A DNA stretch of 64,000 bases from Acidobacteriota bacterium. Its GTDB lineage: Bacteria; Acidobacteriota; Terriglobia; Terriglobales; Acidobacteriaceae. The DNA lies in assembly GCA_013289875.1 (NCBI GenBank), contig JABCZC010000006.1, positions 1 through 64,000 of the forward strand, in the 5' to 3' direction. The position numbers were made by a program, and so were the translations under genes. Below, one piece after another: positions 1-10,787 of this stretch (its first letter is position 1; each line of letters starts with the position of its first letter). The notes under the pieces are model-generated. The model ran no database searches, had not been told where the DNA came from, and saw only the letters and a list, made by a program, of their open reading frames with translations.

Positions 1-1
1 G

Positions 2-40
2 CAGGCGCAGCAGGAGAGCTCGGTGCAGGTGGTCGGCTAG
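2..40 (+). CDS. possible 3' end of an upstream CDS (…QAQQESSVQVVG*)
   Basis: Open frame from the window edge to TAG at 38-40; too short to identify. Confidence 0.3.
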   Translation, partial: QAQQESSVQVVG

Positions 41-74
41 TCCAAAGCGGGTATTTTCGGGCTGGAGGCAGCCG

Positions 75-1514
75 TTGGCAAAAATCGGGCCAAAAATCGG
101 CGGTGGCGCCAATCACACATCGAGTCTCAAGCGCGTACTGGGGCGCGGAGACCTGATTCTGCTGTTCATTGTTGCGGTCGCAAACCTCAACATGGTGCCG
201 CCCATCTCTGCCTCCGGACCGATCACTCTGTGGCTATGGGTGGCTGCCCTGCTCTTCTATTTCTGGCCCCAAGGAGCGGCCGTCACCGAGCTCTCGCAGA
301 AATGGCCGGGCGAAGGCGGCATCTATCTTTGGGCCAAGCGCAGTTTCGGCGAGCAGCACGGATTCTTCGCCGGATGGTGCTACTGGCTCTCGAATGTCTT
401 CTACCTGCCGACGGTCGTGCTTTCCTGCATCGGTGTTGGCCTCTATGTCTTCGGGCCGAACATCCAGGCGCTGGAGCATAATCCGTACTTCACCTCCAGC
501 CTGGCCATCGGGATTCTCCTCTTTCTGCTGACCCTCAACATTCGCGGGCTCTCTCTCGGCAAGTGGATCAACAACCTCGGCGGCGTGGGCACAGTGGGTG
601 GAGGGGCGGTGGTCATTCTGCTGGCCGCGCTCACGCTGCATCACCACGGCTCTGCGCTGCACCGCGCCGATCTGCACGTGGAGTTTCATGACTGGCGCTT
701 GTTCGCGGTCTTCGGAACGATCTGCTACAGCCTGGTCGGACTCGATCTCGCGTCGATCATGGGCGATGAGATTCGCGAGCCGAAGAAAAATCTACCTATT
801 GCTATCTTCTGGGGCGGTCTGGCGGCGGCGATTATCTATCTCGGAACGACGAGCGCCATGCTGATTGCCGTGCCGCACGAGGAGATCGGCATCCTCTCCG
901 GCATTCTGCAGGCGATTAATGTGATGGCGCGGCATAACGGGCTGTTGTTCATCGTTGCCCCGCTGGCGTTTCTGGAGTGCATCGCGATTCTCGGCACGGC
1001 CTCGGCCTGGTTCAGCGGCGCGGCGCGGCTACCGTTTGTCGCCGGCATCGATCGCTACCTGCCGCCGGTCATCGGAAAGATTCATCCCCGCTACAAAACT
1101 CCCTACGTCAGCCTGATCGTCTATGCCGTGCTGTCGTCACTCCTCACGTTGATGAGCTTTCTTGGCGTTTCGGTCGGCGAGGCGTATCTCACTCTGCTCG
1201 ATCTTGCCGTGATCCTGCAATTGCTGCCAACCTGCTATCTCTTCGGCTCGCTGCTCAAGCACACGCTCGACGGGAAAAGCAGGCTGAACGCGTCGAAACC
1301 TTACCTGCTGGCGAACGGAGTGGGCGGACTGCTCGCAGCCACAGTTGGGTTGATCGTAGCGTTCATCCCGTCACGCCAGGTAAATTCAATCTGGCTGTAT
1401 GAGATCAAGCTGATCGCCGGCTGTGTGCTGGTCTTTGGGTCGGCGTATCTCTTCTATCGCAACTCGCTTAAGACTGCGCCGATGGTCGAACCGCTGGCGG
1501 AGACTGCGCTCTAA
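75..1514 (+). CDS. APC superfamily amino acid permease
   Basis: 479 aa, ~12 hydrophobic segments, APC-type N-terminus; TTG start with GGAGG ~6 nt upstream. Confidence 0.85.
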   Translation: MAKIGPKIGGGANHTSSLKRVLGRGDLILLFIVAVANLNMVPPISASGPITLWLWVAALLFYFWPQGAAVTELSQKWPGEGGIYLWAKRSFGEQHGFFAGWCYWLSNVFYLPTVVLSCIGVGLYVFGPNIQALEHNPYFTSSLAIGILLFLLTLNIRGLSLGKWINNLGGVGTVGGGAVVILLAALTLHHHGSALHRADLHVEFHDWRLFAVFGTICYSLVGLDLASIMGDEIREPKKNLPIAIFWGGLAAAIIYLGTTSAMLIAVPHEEIGILSGILQAINVMARHNGLLFIVAPLAFLECIAILGTASAWFSGAARLPFVAGIDRYLPPVIGKIHPRYKTPYVSLIVYAVLSSLLTLMSFLGVSVGEAYLTLLDLAVILQLLPTCYLFGSLLKHTLDGKSRLNASKPYLLANGVGGLLAATVGLIVAFIPSRQVNSIWLYEIKLIAGCVLVFGSAYLFYRNSLKTAPMVEPLAETAL

Positions 1515-1525
1515 AGGATTTTCAT

Positions 1526-2998
1526 ATGTCTGTTACGCAAAGCAAGCCGGAAGCCATGTTTATCAACGGAGAGTGGACCGAAGGCTCGTCGAGCAATCGC
1601 ATCCCGGTCTGCGATCCGTCCAGCGAAGAAGTCATCGCCGAGATTCCCGACGCGAGCGTCGCGGATGTGGACGCCGCTGTTGCCGCCGCGCGCCACGCTT
1701 TCGACCAGGGCGGCTGGCCGCAGACAACGGCGCAGGAGCGCGGACGCATTCTGTTTCGCATCGCCGAGAAGATTCGCGCCGAGGCTCCGCAGCTTGCCGA
1801 ACTCGAATCGCGCAACACCGGCAAACCCATTGTTGAGGCAGAGTTCGATATCGCCGACGCGGCTACTTGCTTTGAGTATTACGGTGGGCTGGCCACGAAG
1901 GTTTCCGGCCTGGTCAATCCTGTGCCGGACAATGCGCTGAGCCTTTCGCTCAAGGAGCCGGTTGGCGTGGCGGGACAGATCATCCCCTGGAACTATCCGC
2001 TGCTAATGGCCGCTTGGAAACTTGCGCCAGCGCTGGCCGCCGGCTGCGCCTGTGTGTTGAAGCCCGCTGAGCAGACGCCGTTGACTGCGCTCAAACTCGC
2101 GGGATGGCTCGGCGAATGCGGTGTGCCTCCGGGCGTGATCAACATTGTCACCGGCCTCGGAGAAACGGCCGGTGCGCGCATCGTCGAGCATCCACACGTG
2201 GACAAGATCGCCTTTACAGGATCTGCCGCTGTCGGCAAGCTCATCATGAAGTCGGCAGCGGACACGCTCAAGCGCGTAACGCTGGAACTGGGTGGCAAGT
2301 CGCCGAATATTTTCTTTGCCGATGCCGACTTCGAGGCGGCGATCGACGGCGCTCTCTTCGGAGTCTTCATCAACCAGGGCGAAGTCTGTTCGGCGGGCAG
2401 TCGCGTTCTCGTCGAGCGATCGATATATCCGAAGTTTGTCGAAGCCATGACGGAAAAGGCGCGTTCTATCAAGCTCGGCCCCCCGCTGGATCGCGACACA
2501 AAGATGGGGCCGCTCGTCAGCCGTGAACAGTACGACCGCGTCTGCAAATATCAGGAGATCGGCAAGTCCGAAGCGAAGGTGGCGATCGGCGGCGGACAAC
2601 CCGCGTCCTTCGGGCGTGGCTACTACGTTGAGCCGACCATCTTTTATGACGTCGACAACTCTGCCCGCATCGCCCGCGAGGAAATCTTCGGACCCGTTGC
2701 TGCCGTCATTCCCTTCGACGATGAGGCCGACGCGTTGAAGATCGCCAACGACACGCCCTTTGGCCTCGCCGCTGCCGTGTGGTCGCGTGACATCTATCGC
2801 GCATTGCGAATGGTGAAGGCGATTCGCGCCGGCATCGTGTGGGTGAATCACATGCAACCGACGTATGTCGAAGCGCCGTGGGGCGGTTACAAACAGTCTG
2901 GATTCGGCAGGGAGCTCGGCGTTCATGGCATCGACGAGTATCTCGAAACCAAGCAGGTTCACATCAATCTCAACGAGCAGCCGATTGGCTGGTATTAG
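1526..2998 (+). CDS. NAD(P)-dependent aldehyde dehydrogenase (betaine/aminobutyraldehyde dehydrogenase-like)
   Basis: 490 aa; LELGGKSPNIFF and FINQGEVCSAGSR active-site motifs, PWNYPL and EEIFGPV motifs. Confidence 0.9.
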   Translation: MSVTQSKPEAMFINGEWTEGSSSNRIPVCDPSSEEVIAEIPDASVADVDAAVAAARHAFDQGGWPQTTAQERGRILFRIAEKIRAEAPQLAELESRNTGKPIVEAEFDIADAATCFEYYGGLATKVSGLVNPVPDNALSLSLKEPVGVAGQIIPWNYPLLMAAWKLAPALAAGCACVLKPAEQTPLTALKLAGWLGECGVPPGVINIVTGLGETAGARIVEHPHVDKIAFTGSAAVGKLIMKSAADTLKRVTLELGGKSPNIFFADADFEAAIDGALFGVFINQGEVCSAGSRVLVERSIYPKFVEAMTEKARSIKLGPPLDRDTKMGPLVSREQYDRVCKYQEIGKSEAKVAIGGGQPASFGRGYYVEPTIFYDVDNSARIAREEIFGPVAAVIPFDDEADALKIANDTPFGLAAAVWSRDIYRALRMVKAIRAGIVWVNHMQPTYVEAPWGGYKQSGFGRELGVHGIDEYLETKQVHINLNEQPIGWY

Positions 2999-3020
2999 AG
3001 CAGTTAGGTTCAAGAGCGAT

Positions 3021-4382
3021 ATGTCCACGATCAAACTTAAAACAGAAATTCCCGGACCCAAATCGCGCGCGCTCACCGAACGCCGCGCGCAGGCTGTTCC
3101 ACGCGGCGTGTATGCGTCTGCCCCGCTCTTTATCCGTCACGCCGAAAACGCGACTCTTGAAGATGTGGACGGCAATCGCATCATCGATCTGGCTGGCGGC
3201 ATTGGAACTAATAATGTCGGCAATCGCAATCTTCGTGTGCTGCAGGCCCTGCGCACGCAGCTCGATGCTTTTCTCCACCTCTGCTTTTCGGTCACCGGAT
3301 ACGAAGGCTATGTGGAGCTAGCGGAGAGGCTCAATGCTCTGACTCCGGGCAAATTCGCCAAGAAGACCCTCCTCGTGAACAGCGGCGCCGAGGCAGTCGA
3401 GAATGCGGTGAAGATTGCGCGCGCTCACACTGGCCGTCCGGCTGTGCTCTGCGTCGAAGACGCCTTTCACGGGCGAACCATGCTGGGCCTCACGCTCACC
3501 AGCAAGACTCAACCGTACAAGCAAAACTTCGGGCCGTTCCTGTCGGACGTTTATCGCATCCCGTTCGGGGTCCCCGCGGATTTACGCCTGCGCAGCCGCG
3601 CCCCGATGAGTCAGGAACAGGTGGAGGAGTTGCTCGATGGTGTTTTCCGTCGCGTTGTCTCCGCCGAATCAATCGCGGCTGTCGTTGTTGAGCCAATACT
3701 CGGCGAGGGCGGTTTCGTCGTGCCACCCGCGGGATTTCTGCCCGCACTGGCCGATATCTGCCACAGGCATGGCATTGTCTTCATTGCGGATGAAGTGCAG
3801 ACCGGCTTCGGTCGCACCGGCGAACTATTTGGGTGCACACATTTCGGCATCGAGCCGGATCTGATTCTTACTGCCAAGTCACTCGGCGGAGGCATGCCCC
3901 TTGCCGCCATCACCGGACGTGCCGAAATCATGGACGCTCCCGGCCCGGGCGGCCTGGGCGGCACCTTCGGGGGTAATCCCGCGTCATGCGCAGCGGCGCT
4001 GGCCGTGATCGAGGAGTTCGCCGACGGAACCCTGCTGGCGCGCGCCCGCTCACTCGGTGAGCGCTTTCAGCAACGGGCATTCAGCTGGCAACGGCAGCAT
4101 GCCTACATCCGTGATGTTCGCGGCGTTGGAGCGATGCAGGCGATCGAATTTGTGCAGGCCGATGGTGCGCCCTATGCAGCCGCTGCGAAAAAGCTCGCGC
4201 AGCACTGTCTTCGCAACGGAGTGCTGATTTTGACCGCCGGCACGTATGACAATGTCATCCGATTGCTGATGCCTCTCACCATCTCAGACGAAGAGTTCAG
4301 CGAAGCCCTTGATGTGATCGAAGGCGGACTCAATGCAGTCGCCACGGAGCTTGACTCGCAAGCGATAGCCGCCGCGCACTGA
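3021..4382 (+). CDS. class III PLP-dependent aminotransferase (4-aminobutyrate aminotransferase-like)
   Basis: Start chosen at 3021 (MSTIKLKTEIPGPKS); FHGRTMLGLTLTSK, FIADEVQTGFGRTG and TAKSLGGGMPLAA motifs typical of GabT. Confidence 0.88.
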   Translation: MSTIKLKTEIPGPKSRALTERRAQAVPRGVYASAPLFIRHAENATLEDVDGNRIIDLAGGIGTNNVGNRNLRVLQALRTQLDAFLHLCFSVTGYEGYVELAERLNALTPGKFAKKTLLVNSGAEAVENAVKIARAHTGRPAVLCVEDAFHGRTMLGLTLTSKTQPYKQNFGPFLSDVYRIPFGVPADLRLRSRAPMSQEQVEELLDGVFRRVVSAESIAAVVVEPILGEGGFVVPPAGFLPALADICHRHGIVFIADEVQTGFGRTGELFGCTHFGIEPDLILTAKSLGGGMPLAAITGRAEIMDAPGPGGLGGTFGGNPASCAAALAVIEEFADGTLLARARSLGERFQQRAFSWQRQHAYIRDVRGVGAMQAIEFVQADGAPYAAAAKKLAQHCLRNGVLILTAGTYDNVIRLLMPLTISDEEFSEALDVIEGGLNAVATELDSQAIAAAH

Positions 4383-4402
4383 CCTTACTAGAACTTGCGC
4401 GA

Positions 4403-5893
4403 CTAGAACTTGCGCGAATGCTCTTTGGCCCAGCGCTCCACTACGATTTTTTTCTCGGTGTAGAACTCGACCGAGTCTCGGCCCTGCGCATGCATGATCC
4501 CGAAGAAGCTGTCTTTCCAGCCACTGAAGGGGAAGTAGGCCATGGGAGCGGCCACGCCGATGTTGATGCCGATGTTTCCCGCCGGTGCTTCGTAGCGGAA
4601 TCGCCTTGCCGCCGCTCCGCTTGACGTGAAGAGTGAAGCCTGGTTCCCATAGGGGCTGCGTTCCAGGAACGCCAGCGCCTCGTCCAGATCGTTGGCGTGC
4701 ACCAGGCTCAGCACTGGTCCAAAGATTTCGGTGTCCGTCAGCTCACTCGTCGCGGGAACAGCATCGAGGATCGTGGGCTTCACAAAGCTGCCCTGCTCAT
4801 AGCCGGAGATCTTCGCGCCGCGCCCATCGAGCAGCACTTTTGCGCCTTCATCTCTGCCGCGTCCCACCAGCGACTCGATGCGCGACTTGCTCTGCTGCGT
4901 AATTACAGGACCCATCTGCACGCCTTCGTCCAGACCATTGCCGACCTTCAGTTTGCTGGCAGAGTTGGCAATCGCGTCTCTAAAAGTGCGCTGTGCATCC
5001 CCGATGGTGACGGCAACCGACACAGCGAGGCAGCGCTGACCCGCGCAGCCGAAGGCGCTGTCGCTGATGATCTGCGTGGCCATCTCCATATCGGCGTCGG
5101 GCAGAACGATGACATGATTTTTCGCGCCGCCCTGGCACTGCGCGCGCTTGCCGTTGGCTCCAGAGCGAGCATAAACAGCGCGAGCCGCCGGAGTCGATCC
5201 CACGAAGCTCACGGCGCGCACTTTGGGATGATCGATGAGCGTCTCCGCCGCGGTTCGTCCGCCGTTGACCAGATTGATGACGCCTTTCGGCAAGCCGATC
5301 TTCTCAAGCAGGGCAAAAACGCGCTGCATCGTCAGCGGCACGCGTTCGGAGGGCTTCAGGACCAGCGTGTTTCCTGTGGCTATGGCGTAGGGCAGGAACC
5401 AGAACGGGATCATACCGGGGAAATTCGACGGCGTAATTACTGCGACTACTCCCAACGGTTGCCGGATCATGACCTCGTCGATGCCGCGAGCGACATCTTC
5501 AAGGTTGAAGCCCTGCATCATCATGGGAATTCCGCAGGCCACCTCGACATTTTCGATCGCGCGGCGAAACTCGGCCCTGGACTCGGTGAGGGTTTTCCCG
5601 TTTTCGCGCGTAATGACGCGGCTGAGCTCGTCGATGTTTTCTTCGAGCAGCATTTTCAGTTTGAACAACGGCTGAATCCGGTCCTCGGGAGGAGTTCTGC
5701 GCCACGCCGGGAAGGCGGCTGCAGCCGCTTCTACGGCCTTATTCACCTCTTCCGCGCCGGATAGAGGCACCCGGGCGAGAACATCGCCAGTCGCTGGATT
5801 GGGAACGTCCAGCCACTCGGTTGCTGTGGACTCAATCCACTCGCCATTGACGTACTGCGGCAATTGAAGCGGGGTTGCGACTGCCGTGCTCAT
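4403..5893 (-). CDS. mmsA: CoA-acylating methylmalonate-semialdehyde dehydrogenase
   Basis: MmsA-type sequence (QYVNGEW…, [32 protein letters not shown]); start chosen at [10 protein letters not shown]. Confidence 0.88.
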   Translation of the reverse strand: MSTAVATPLQLPQYVNGEWIESTATEWLDVPNPATGDVLARVPLSGAEEVNKAVEAAAAAFPAWRRTPPEDRIQPLFKLKMLLEENIDELSRVITRENGKTLTESRAEFRRAIENVEVACGIPMMMQGFNLEDVARGIDEVMIRQPLGVVAVITPSNFPGMIPFWFLPYAIATGNTLVLKPSERVPLTMQRVFALLEKIGLPKGVINLVNGGRTAAETLIDHPKVRAVSFVGSTPAARAVYARSGANGKRAQCQGGAKNHVIVLPDADMEMATQIISDSAFGCAGQRCLAVSVAVTIGDAQRTFRDAIANSASKLKVGNGLDEGVQMGPVITQQSKSRIESLVGRGRDEGAKVLLDGRGAKISGYEQGSFVKPTILDAVPATSELTDTEIFGPVLSLVHANDLDEALAFLERSPYGNQASLFTSSGAAARRFRYEAPAGNIGINIGVAAPMAYFPFSGWKDSFFGIMHAQGRDSVEFYTEKKIVVERWAKEHSRKF

Positions 5894-6026
5894 AATGAAC
5901 TCCCTGCTCGAACAGAATGACTGCGAAACTAAAAGCCTACAGAAAAGATGCAATGCCAATCAAATATTGCCCTTCGTCTCCCGGGCTGCTACAAAGATAC
6001 TTTTGAGTGCTTTGCCTGGCTGCCGG

Positions 6027-6875
6027 ATGCCGAAGAACGCCACCCATCAAAAATCGTCGAGCAGGAGCAATCTGTCCTTTCGCATCTCCGAGGTTTCGAA
6101 GATGCTGAGTGTCAGCTCGTCGACCCTGCGCCAGTGGGAGAATGCCGGGTTGACGCATCCGAAGCGCACCAAGAGCGGGTATCGCACCTACACGCGCGAA
6201 GAGGTTGAGCGGCTGAAGTCGATCCAGCATCTGCGCTTTGAAAAGAATCTGAATGTTGACGCCATCCGCCACTTGATGGGCAGTGCGGCGCGGCGTGCTT
6301 CAACTAACGGCGCGGGGCGGTCTGCAAACGGGACGAACGTCGTGCCTATCGGCAACAGATTGCGCAAGCTGCGCAGAGAGCGCTCGATGACGCTCGCAGA
6401 GGCTGCCCGGGGAACTGATCTGTCCGTAAGCTTCCTCAGCTGCCTGGAACGCGGCCAGGTACACGCTTCGGTTGCCGCGCTGCAGCGGTTGGCGGTTTTC
6501 TATAAGACGAACGTGCTCTCGTTCTTTGGTGGCGCAGAGCAGTCAGGCAAGCTGGTGCGGCCCGGCCAGCGCATCGAGCTTTCGAGCGAACCGGGAGTTC
6601 ACCTTGAGCTGCTTGCCTTCGGCTCGACGGCGATGGAACCACACCTTTTTCGATTGGCACCCGGAACATCGAGCGGCGGCTCGTATCATCACGAGGGCGA
6701 GGAGTTCATTTTCGTCGTTAGCGGCAGCTGCGATGTGTGGCTGGATGAAGTCGAGCACTATCAGCTTTGCACCGGCGACAGCCTCTATTTTTCCAGCTCG
6801 CAGACCCATCGCTGGAGCAATCCCTACAAACAGCAGGCGGTGTTGCTGTGGATCAACACGCCTCCGACATTTTGA
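6027..6875 (+). CDS. transcriptional regulator with MerR HTH, XRE (HTH_3) and cupin domains
   Basis: FRISEVSKMLSVSSSTLRQWENAGL…GYRTYTREEVERL (MerR); IGNRLRKLRRERSMTLAEAARGTDLSVSFLSCLERG (XRE); SYHHEGEEFIFVVSGSCDVWLDEVEHYQLCTGDSLYF (cupin_2). Confidence 0.85.
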   Translation: MPKNATHQKSSSRSNLSFRISEVSKMLSVSSSTLRQWENAGLTHPKRTKSGYRTYTREEVERLKSIQHLRFEKNLNVDAIRHLMGSAARRASTNGAGRSANGTNVVPIGNRLRKLRRERSMTLAEAARGTDLSVSFLSCLERGQVHASVAALQRLAVFYKTNVLSFFGGAEQSGKLVRPGQRIELSSEPGVHLELLAFGSTAMEPHLFRLAPGTSSGGSYHHEGEEFIFVVSGSCDVWLDEVEHYQLCTGDSLYFSSSQTHRWSNPYKQQAVLLWINTPPTF

Positions 6876-6929
6876 GGCAGAGTAAGGTCTCTGTGCCTCT
6901 ATGAGTACTGGCGCCTGGACGCGCAGTCC

Positions 6930-9900
6930 CTACATCCTGAAGCGAAGGGCCAGCTGGATCTGGCGCGGATCGCGGGCACGCGTGATTTCGCCGAACAGCC
7001 CGCCGGCCACCGGCGTTCCGTTGGGATTCGTACTGTAGTCAAACTGCGCATCTCCCAACTGGCCGTCAGGGTTCAGGAATTGCGTGTGATTAAAGATGTT
7101 GAATACCTGGAAGACAAACTGAATTGTCCCTCTGTCACCGACAGGGGTTAGTTTCTGCACCGCCAGGTCCGTATCGGCGATCCCCGGCCCGCAGCAGATG
7201 CTGCGCGGCGCATTGCCGGCCGAGCCCAGAGCGGGAACAGCGAAGATCGAAGGATTGAAGTAGTAGCCGGTCGAGCCGTTTAACGGCGTGCGTGGATTGC
7301 GGTGCGTAAAGGGCAGGACCTGATCGGGCCGGCCTGGGTTCTCGAAGTCGGCGCTGCCTTGCAGTTCCTGATCGAGGTTGGAGTCGAAGCGAATCGGGAA
7401 ACCTGACTGGAGAGTGAGAATCCCAGAGGTCTGCCAGCCATCAAGCATTACGCCGCGTGCCCCTGAATACTTCGGCACGGGCAGATCCCACACGCCGCTG
7501 AATACGAAGCGGTTGCGGGCATCGTAGAGTGAGAGCGCGCGATCGCGTGCGAAATCCAGAGGATCGAGGCTCTGCTCGAAACTGGACGCATCGTCCACCG
7601 ATTTACTCCACGTGTAGGCGGCCAGGAATTGCAATCCGTGGGAAAAGCGCTTTTCCAGCGATGCCTGCAGCGAGTTGTACGCAGAGTTGGCGACCACATT
7701 CTGCGCGAAGATGCTGGAGAAGACCGGCACGCCGTCCGGTGGGCAATTCGCGCCGGAGATGGGATCGCAATACGGCGAAGAATATTGGCGCAGGCCGACC
7801 AGTGTAATCGGGCTCTGCACCACAGTTCCGCCTGGGATGAACGATGTCGATCCATAGGGAAGATGCAGTCCCTGCGGCGCGATCGTCTCTCCGCCTGGGA
7901 TTATGTATTCGGAATCTTCGCCGTAAGGCCCGCAGTTATAGCTCGAGTCGTTGTTGTAGGCGGATGTTGCGATTAGATCGAGACACGTCTGAGGATTGCC
8001 ATGGTTTAAGTCATAAGTCGCCAGCAGACGATGTCCCTGCGAACCGACATACCCCAGGGTCATGACCAGGTTCGTGGCCAATTGCTGCTGGATCTGAAGG
8101 TTGTACTGTACCGTGTATTGCGTTCTTAGATTAGGCTCAAGCTCACCGAACATGAGAATGGGCCGGAAGGCAGACCAGTCCACCGGCTGACCGCGCTTCG
8201 GCTCGAGAAAGCCATTGAAGGCGTTGGGGCTGACGGTGCCGGATTGACTGACGAAGGGAGTTTGAAACAGCGGCGCCGACAAACTGTTGCTGCCGCCGAA
8301 CGGTGGTTCACCCTGGAACTGCTCAAGAACTAACTGCTCCATGGGGTTGTAGAAGATGCCGAAGCCGGAGCGAACCACCAGCTTGCCCTGAAAGCTCTCC
8401 GGACTCCAAGCCATGCCGATCCGCGGCGCGAAAGCCTTGTAGTAAGTTGCGGTCAATCCGGCCGGAATGCCCTTGTCTCCGGGAACCACGAGCCCCAGCG
8501 GGAAGACAGACTCGTTCGCACTGCCCGGGCCGCAGTCAGCCGTGTCCGTACCGAGGGTCGCCTGGCTTTCGGCAGACAGCTGGCACGGAAAGATGGTGTC
8601 TGCTTGTCCGGCGCGGAAGGTCTGGACGCGGTGCGATACATCGGCGAGCGGCTGGTTCAGCTCCCAGCGCAGGCCGTAGTTGAGGGTGAGGGTTGGAGAA
8701 ATTTTGAAGCTGTCCTGTGCGAAAAGGTAGAGCGCGTTGGCGCGAATATTCTCCGTTTGCGGCGAGCCCTGCGAATAGCTGTCGGGCAGGCCGAGGTAGT
8801 AATTGCCGAACAGGTTCGACGCACCCAGGTCGTTTTCGCTCCCGCCACTGTATCCGTAAAAGCCGTTCAGGTTGTAATAAAGGGTCTGATCGAATCGCTG
8901 GTTGCGGAAGTCAACGCCAAACTTCAGGGAATGTCTTCCGATCGTCTTGGAGAAGTTATCCATGAAGGAGTAGGTATTTCCCGTCTGCGGCAGCTCGCCT
9001 TCGCTGTCGTTGCCGATCGTGAACCCGCCGCTGATGCTGATGTAAGGAAGACCTTCGCGAGCCGCGGTCAGGCCAGGTGTAATCCCAAGCTTGGGATTGT
9101 TTGGAATCGGCGTTGCATTGCCGGAATTATCGTAGGAATTGAGCGGCGTGTCGGTGTTTCCGTTGAAGCAGAAGGCCGCTGCAACTCCTGTACAGGAGGC
9201 GGTCACCAGATTCGTTCGTTGTGGATGTAGGAAGGTCATCTGGCCTTCGCGATAGTAGGTCACGCGCGCTTCGTTCTGCGTCGTAGGACTTATCGTCCAG
9301 GTTTCCGCGATATTGATCTGCTGATTCCGAGTGGCGTCGTTGCTGCCAAATCCGGGCAGAAGATTGGGGATTTCCGCCTGGAAGCGGGTGAATGGATTTT
9401 CCTCGAAGTCATCGTCAACGTAGTAGTAGCCTGTCAACGTATTCTTTTCGTTGAATGTGTGATCGATGCGCACCGTACCCTGGTTCTCACGCGCATGCTG
9501 ATTGGGCGCGCCCTCAAACTCATCGCCGGCTACGTTTGGATACGGCACATAATTGTCGACAACATTCGCTGCGACCGGGTCGAAGCAGGCAGTGGGTATT
9601 ACGTTACCCGGAAATACCCCGCTCCACGGTGCGGCATTGCCCTGCGCGACACTCACCGGATTCGGGGGAGTGCCGCCCTCGCCGGAAATGGCGGCGGCGC
9701 AGCCCGCCCGATTCTGCAGAATCGAGGCAACGGTGGCATCGGTCAGGTTGCCGGAAAACGGCGACGAGTCGTTGAAGATGCCGTCGCGCTCCTGTTGGGT
9801 AGGCACTTGCACGCGGTCGGAGCTGATGCCTTTGACAAGCTGCCGTCCTTCATAGGAAACAAAGTAGAAGGTCTTGTTTTTGCGGATGGGGCCGCCGATG

Positions 9901-10787
9901 GTAGCGCCGAACTGGAGCTGCGAGTCATCGGGCGTAGCCAGATCAAAATAGCCTTTAGAATCCATCGCCTGGTTGCGGACGTAAGTGTAGATGCTGCCGT
10001 GATAATCGTTGGTTCCCGCCTTGGTCACCACGTTGATCACTGCCCCGGAATTGCGTCCGTACTCGGCGTCGAAGGTGTTGGTAATCACGCGAAATTCGTC
10101 GATCGCGTCGGGAGACGGCTCAATTCCCGGCGCGTTCACAAACAGGTCGTTGCCGTCACCGCCGTTCACGCTGAAGTTGTTCGAGCGCCCACGGCCACCA
10201 TTCACCGAAACCGCGCCCGCCTGATCGCTGCCGTAGAACAGGTCTGAGCCGCCCACACCCGTCACGCCGGGCTGTAGCTGCAAAAGCTGATAGGTGTCTC
10301 GCTGATTGAGGGGCAGGTTCTCTACGGTCCGCGAATCCATCACTGCGCCCAACTGCGTGCTGGTTGTATCGACCAGCGGCGCTGATGCCGTCACCTCGAC
10401 TGATTGCGCGGTTGAGCCGACGCTCAAGTGAACGTCATAACTCACCGTTGCATTGAGCTGCACGTTGATCCCATCTGCGATCGATTCCTGGAAGCCTGCG
10501 GCTTGTGTCTGCAGCTTGTACTGCCCCACCGGTACGGAGAGAAAGATGTAATCGCCACTCTTCCCCGCCTCGGCCCTGAGGGCTACGCCGGAACTCGTGT
10601 TGGTCAGGGTAAGCGTGGCTCCGGGAATCACCGCGCCCGTAGGGTCGAGCACCCGGCCCTGAACGCGGCCCGCCGTGGATTGTGCAGTACATAAATGGGG
10701 AAGGCAAAACTGGAGAAGCGAGAAGAAAAGCGTGGGAGCGAGGAAGAAGAAAGAGCTCCGGCGACAGCGACCTGCGGAAAACAGCAT
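6930..10787 (-). CDS. Oar-like TonB-dependent receptor with N-terminal carboxypeptidase-regulatory-like domain
   Basis: 1285 aa; signal peptide, GRVLDPTGAVIPGATLTLTNTSSG, plug and long beta-barrel, terminal LALRFRM. Confidence 0.88.
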   Translation of the reverse strand: MLFSAGRCRRSSFFFLAPTLFFSLLQFCLPHLCTAQSTAGRVQGRVLDPTGAVIPGATLTLTNTSSGVALRAEAGKSGDYIFLSVPVGQYKLQTQAAGFQESIADGINVQLNATVSYDVHLSVGSTAQSVEVTASAPLVDTTSTQLGAVMDSRTVENLPLNQRDTYQLLQLQPGVTGVGGSDLFYGSDQAGAVSVNGGRGRSNNFSVNGGDGNDLFVNAPGIEPSPDAIDEFRVITNTFDAEYGRNSGAVINVVTKAGTNDYHGSIYTYVRNQAMDSKGYFDLATPDDSQLQFGATIGGPIRKNKTFYFVSYEGRQLVKGISSDRVQVPTQQERDGIFNDSSPFSGNLTDATVASILQNRAGCAAAISGEGGTPPNPVSVAQGNAAPWSGVFPGNVIPTACFDPVAANVVDNYVPYPNVAGDEFEGAPNQHARENQGTVRIDHTFNEKNTLTGYYYVDDDFEENPFTRFQAEIPNLLPGFGSNDATRNQQINIAETWTISPTTQNEARVTYYREGQMTFLHPQRTNLVTASCTGVAAAFCFNGNTDTPLNSYDNSGNATPIPNNPKLGITPGLTAAREGLPYISISGGFTIGNDSEGELPQTGNTYSFMDNFSKTIGRHSLKFGVDFRNQRFDQTLYYNLNGFYGYSGGSENDLGASNLFGNYYLGLPDSYSQGSPQTENIRANALYLFAQDSFKISPTLTLNYGLRWELNQPLADVSHRVQTFRAGQADTIFPCQLSAESQATLGTDTADCGPGSANESVFPLGLVVPGDKGIPAGLTATYYKAFAPRIGMAWSPESFQGKLVVRSGFGIFYNPMEQLVLEQFQGEPPFGGSNSLSAPLFQTPFVSQSGTVSPNAFNGFLEPKRGQPVDWSAFRPILMFGELEPNLRTQYTVQYNLQIQQQLATNLVMTLGYVGSQGHRLLATYDLNHGNPQTCLDLIATSAYNNDSSYNCGPYGEDSEYIIPGGETIAPQGLHLPYGSTSFIPGGTVVQSPITLVGLRQYSSPYCDPISGANCPPDGVPVFSSIFAQNVVANSAYNSLQASLEKRFSHGLQFLAAYTWSKSVDDASSFEQSLDPLDFARDRALSLYDARNRFVFSGVWDLPVPKYSGARGVMLDGWQTSGILTLQSGFPIRFDSNLDQELQGSADFENPGRPDQVLPFTHRNPRTPLNGSTGYYFNPSIFAVPALGSAGNAPRSICCGPGIADTDLAVQKLTPVGDRGTIQFVFQVFNIFNHTQFLNPDGQLGDAQFDYSTNPNGTPVAGGLFGEITRARDPRQIQLALRFRM

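Noticed and set aside
2003-3076. 357-aa minus-strand ORF
   Set aside because: Antisense to the aldehyde dehydrogenase gene; no family features
4697-5764. 355-aa plus-strand ORF
   Set aside because: Antisense to mmsA; no family features
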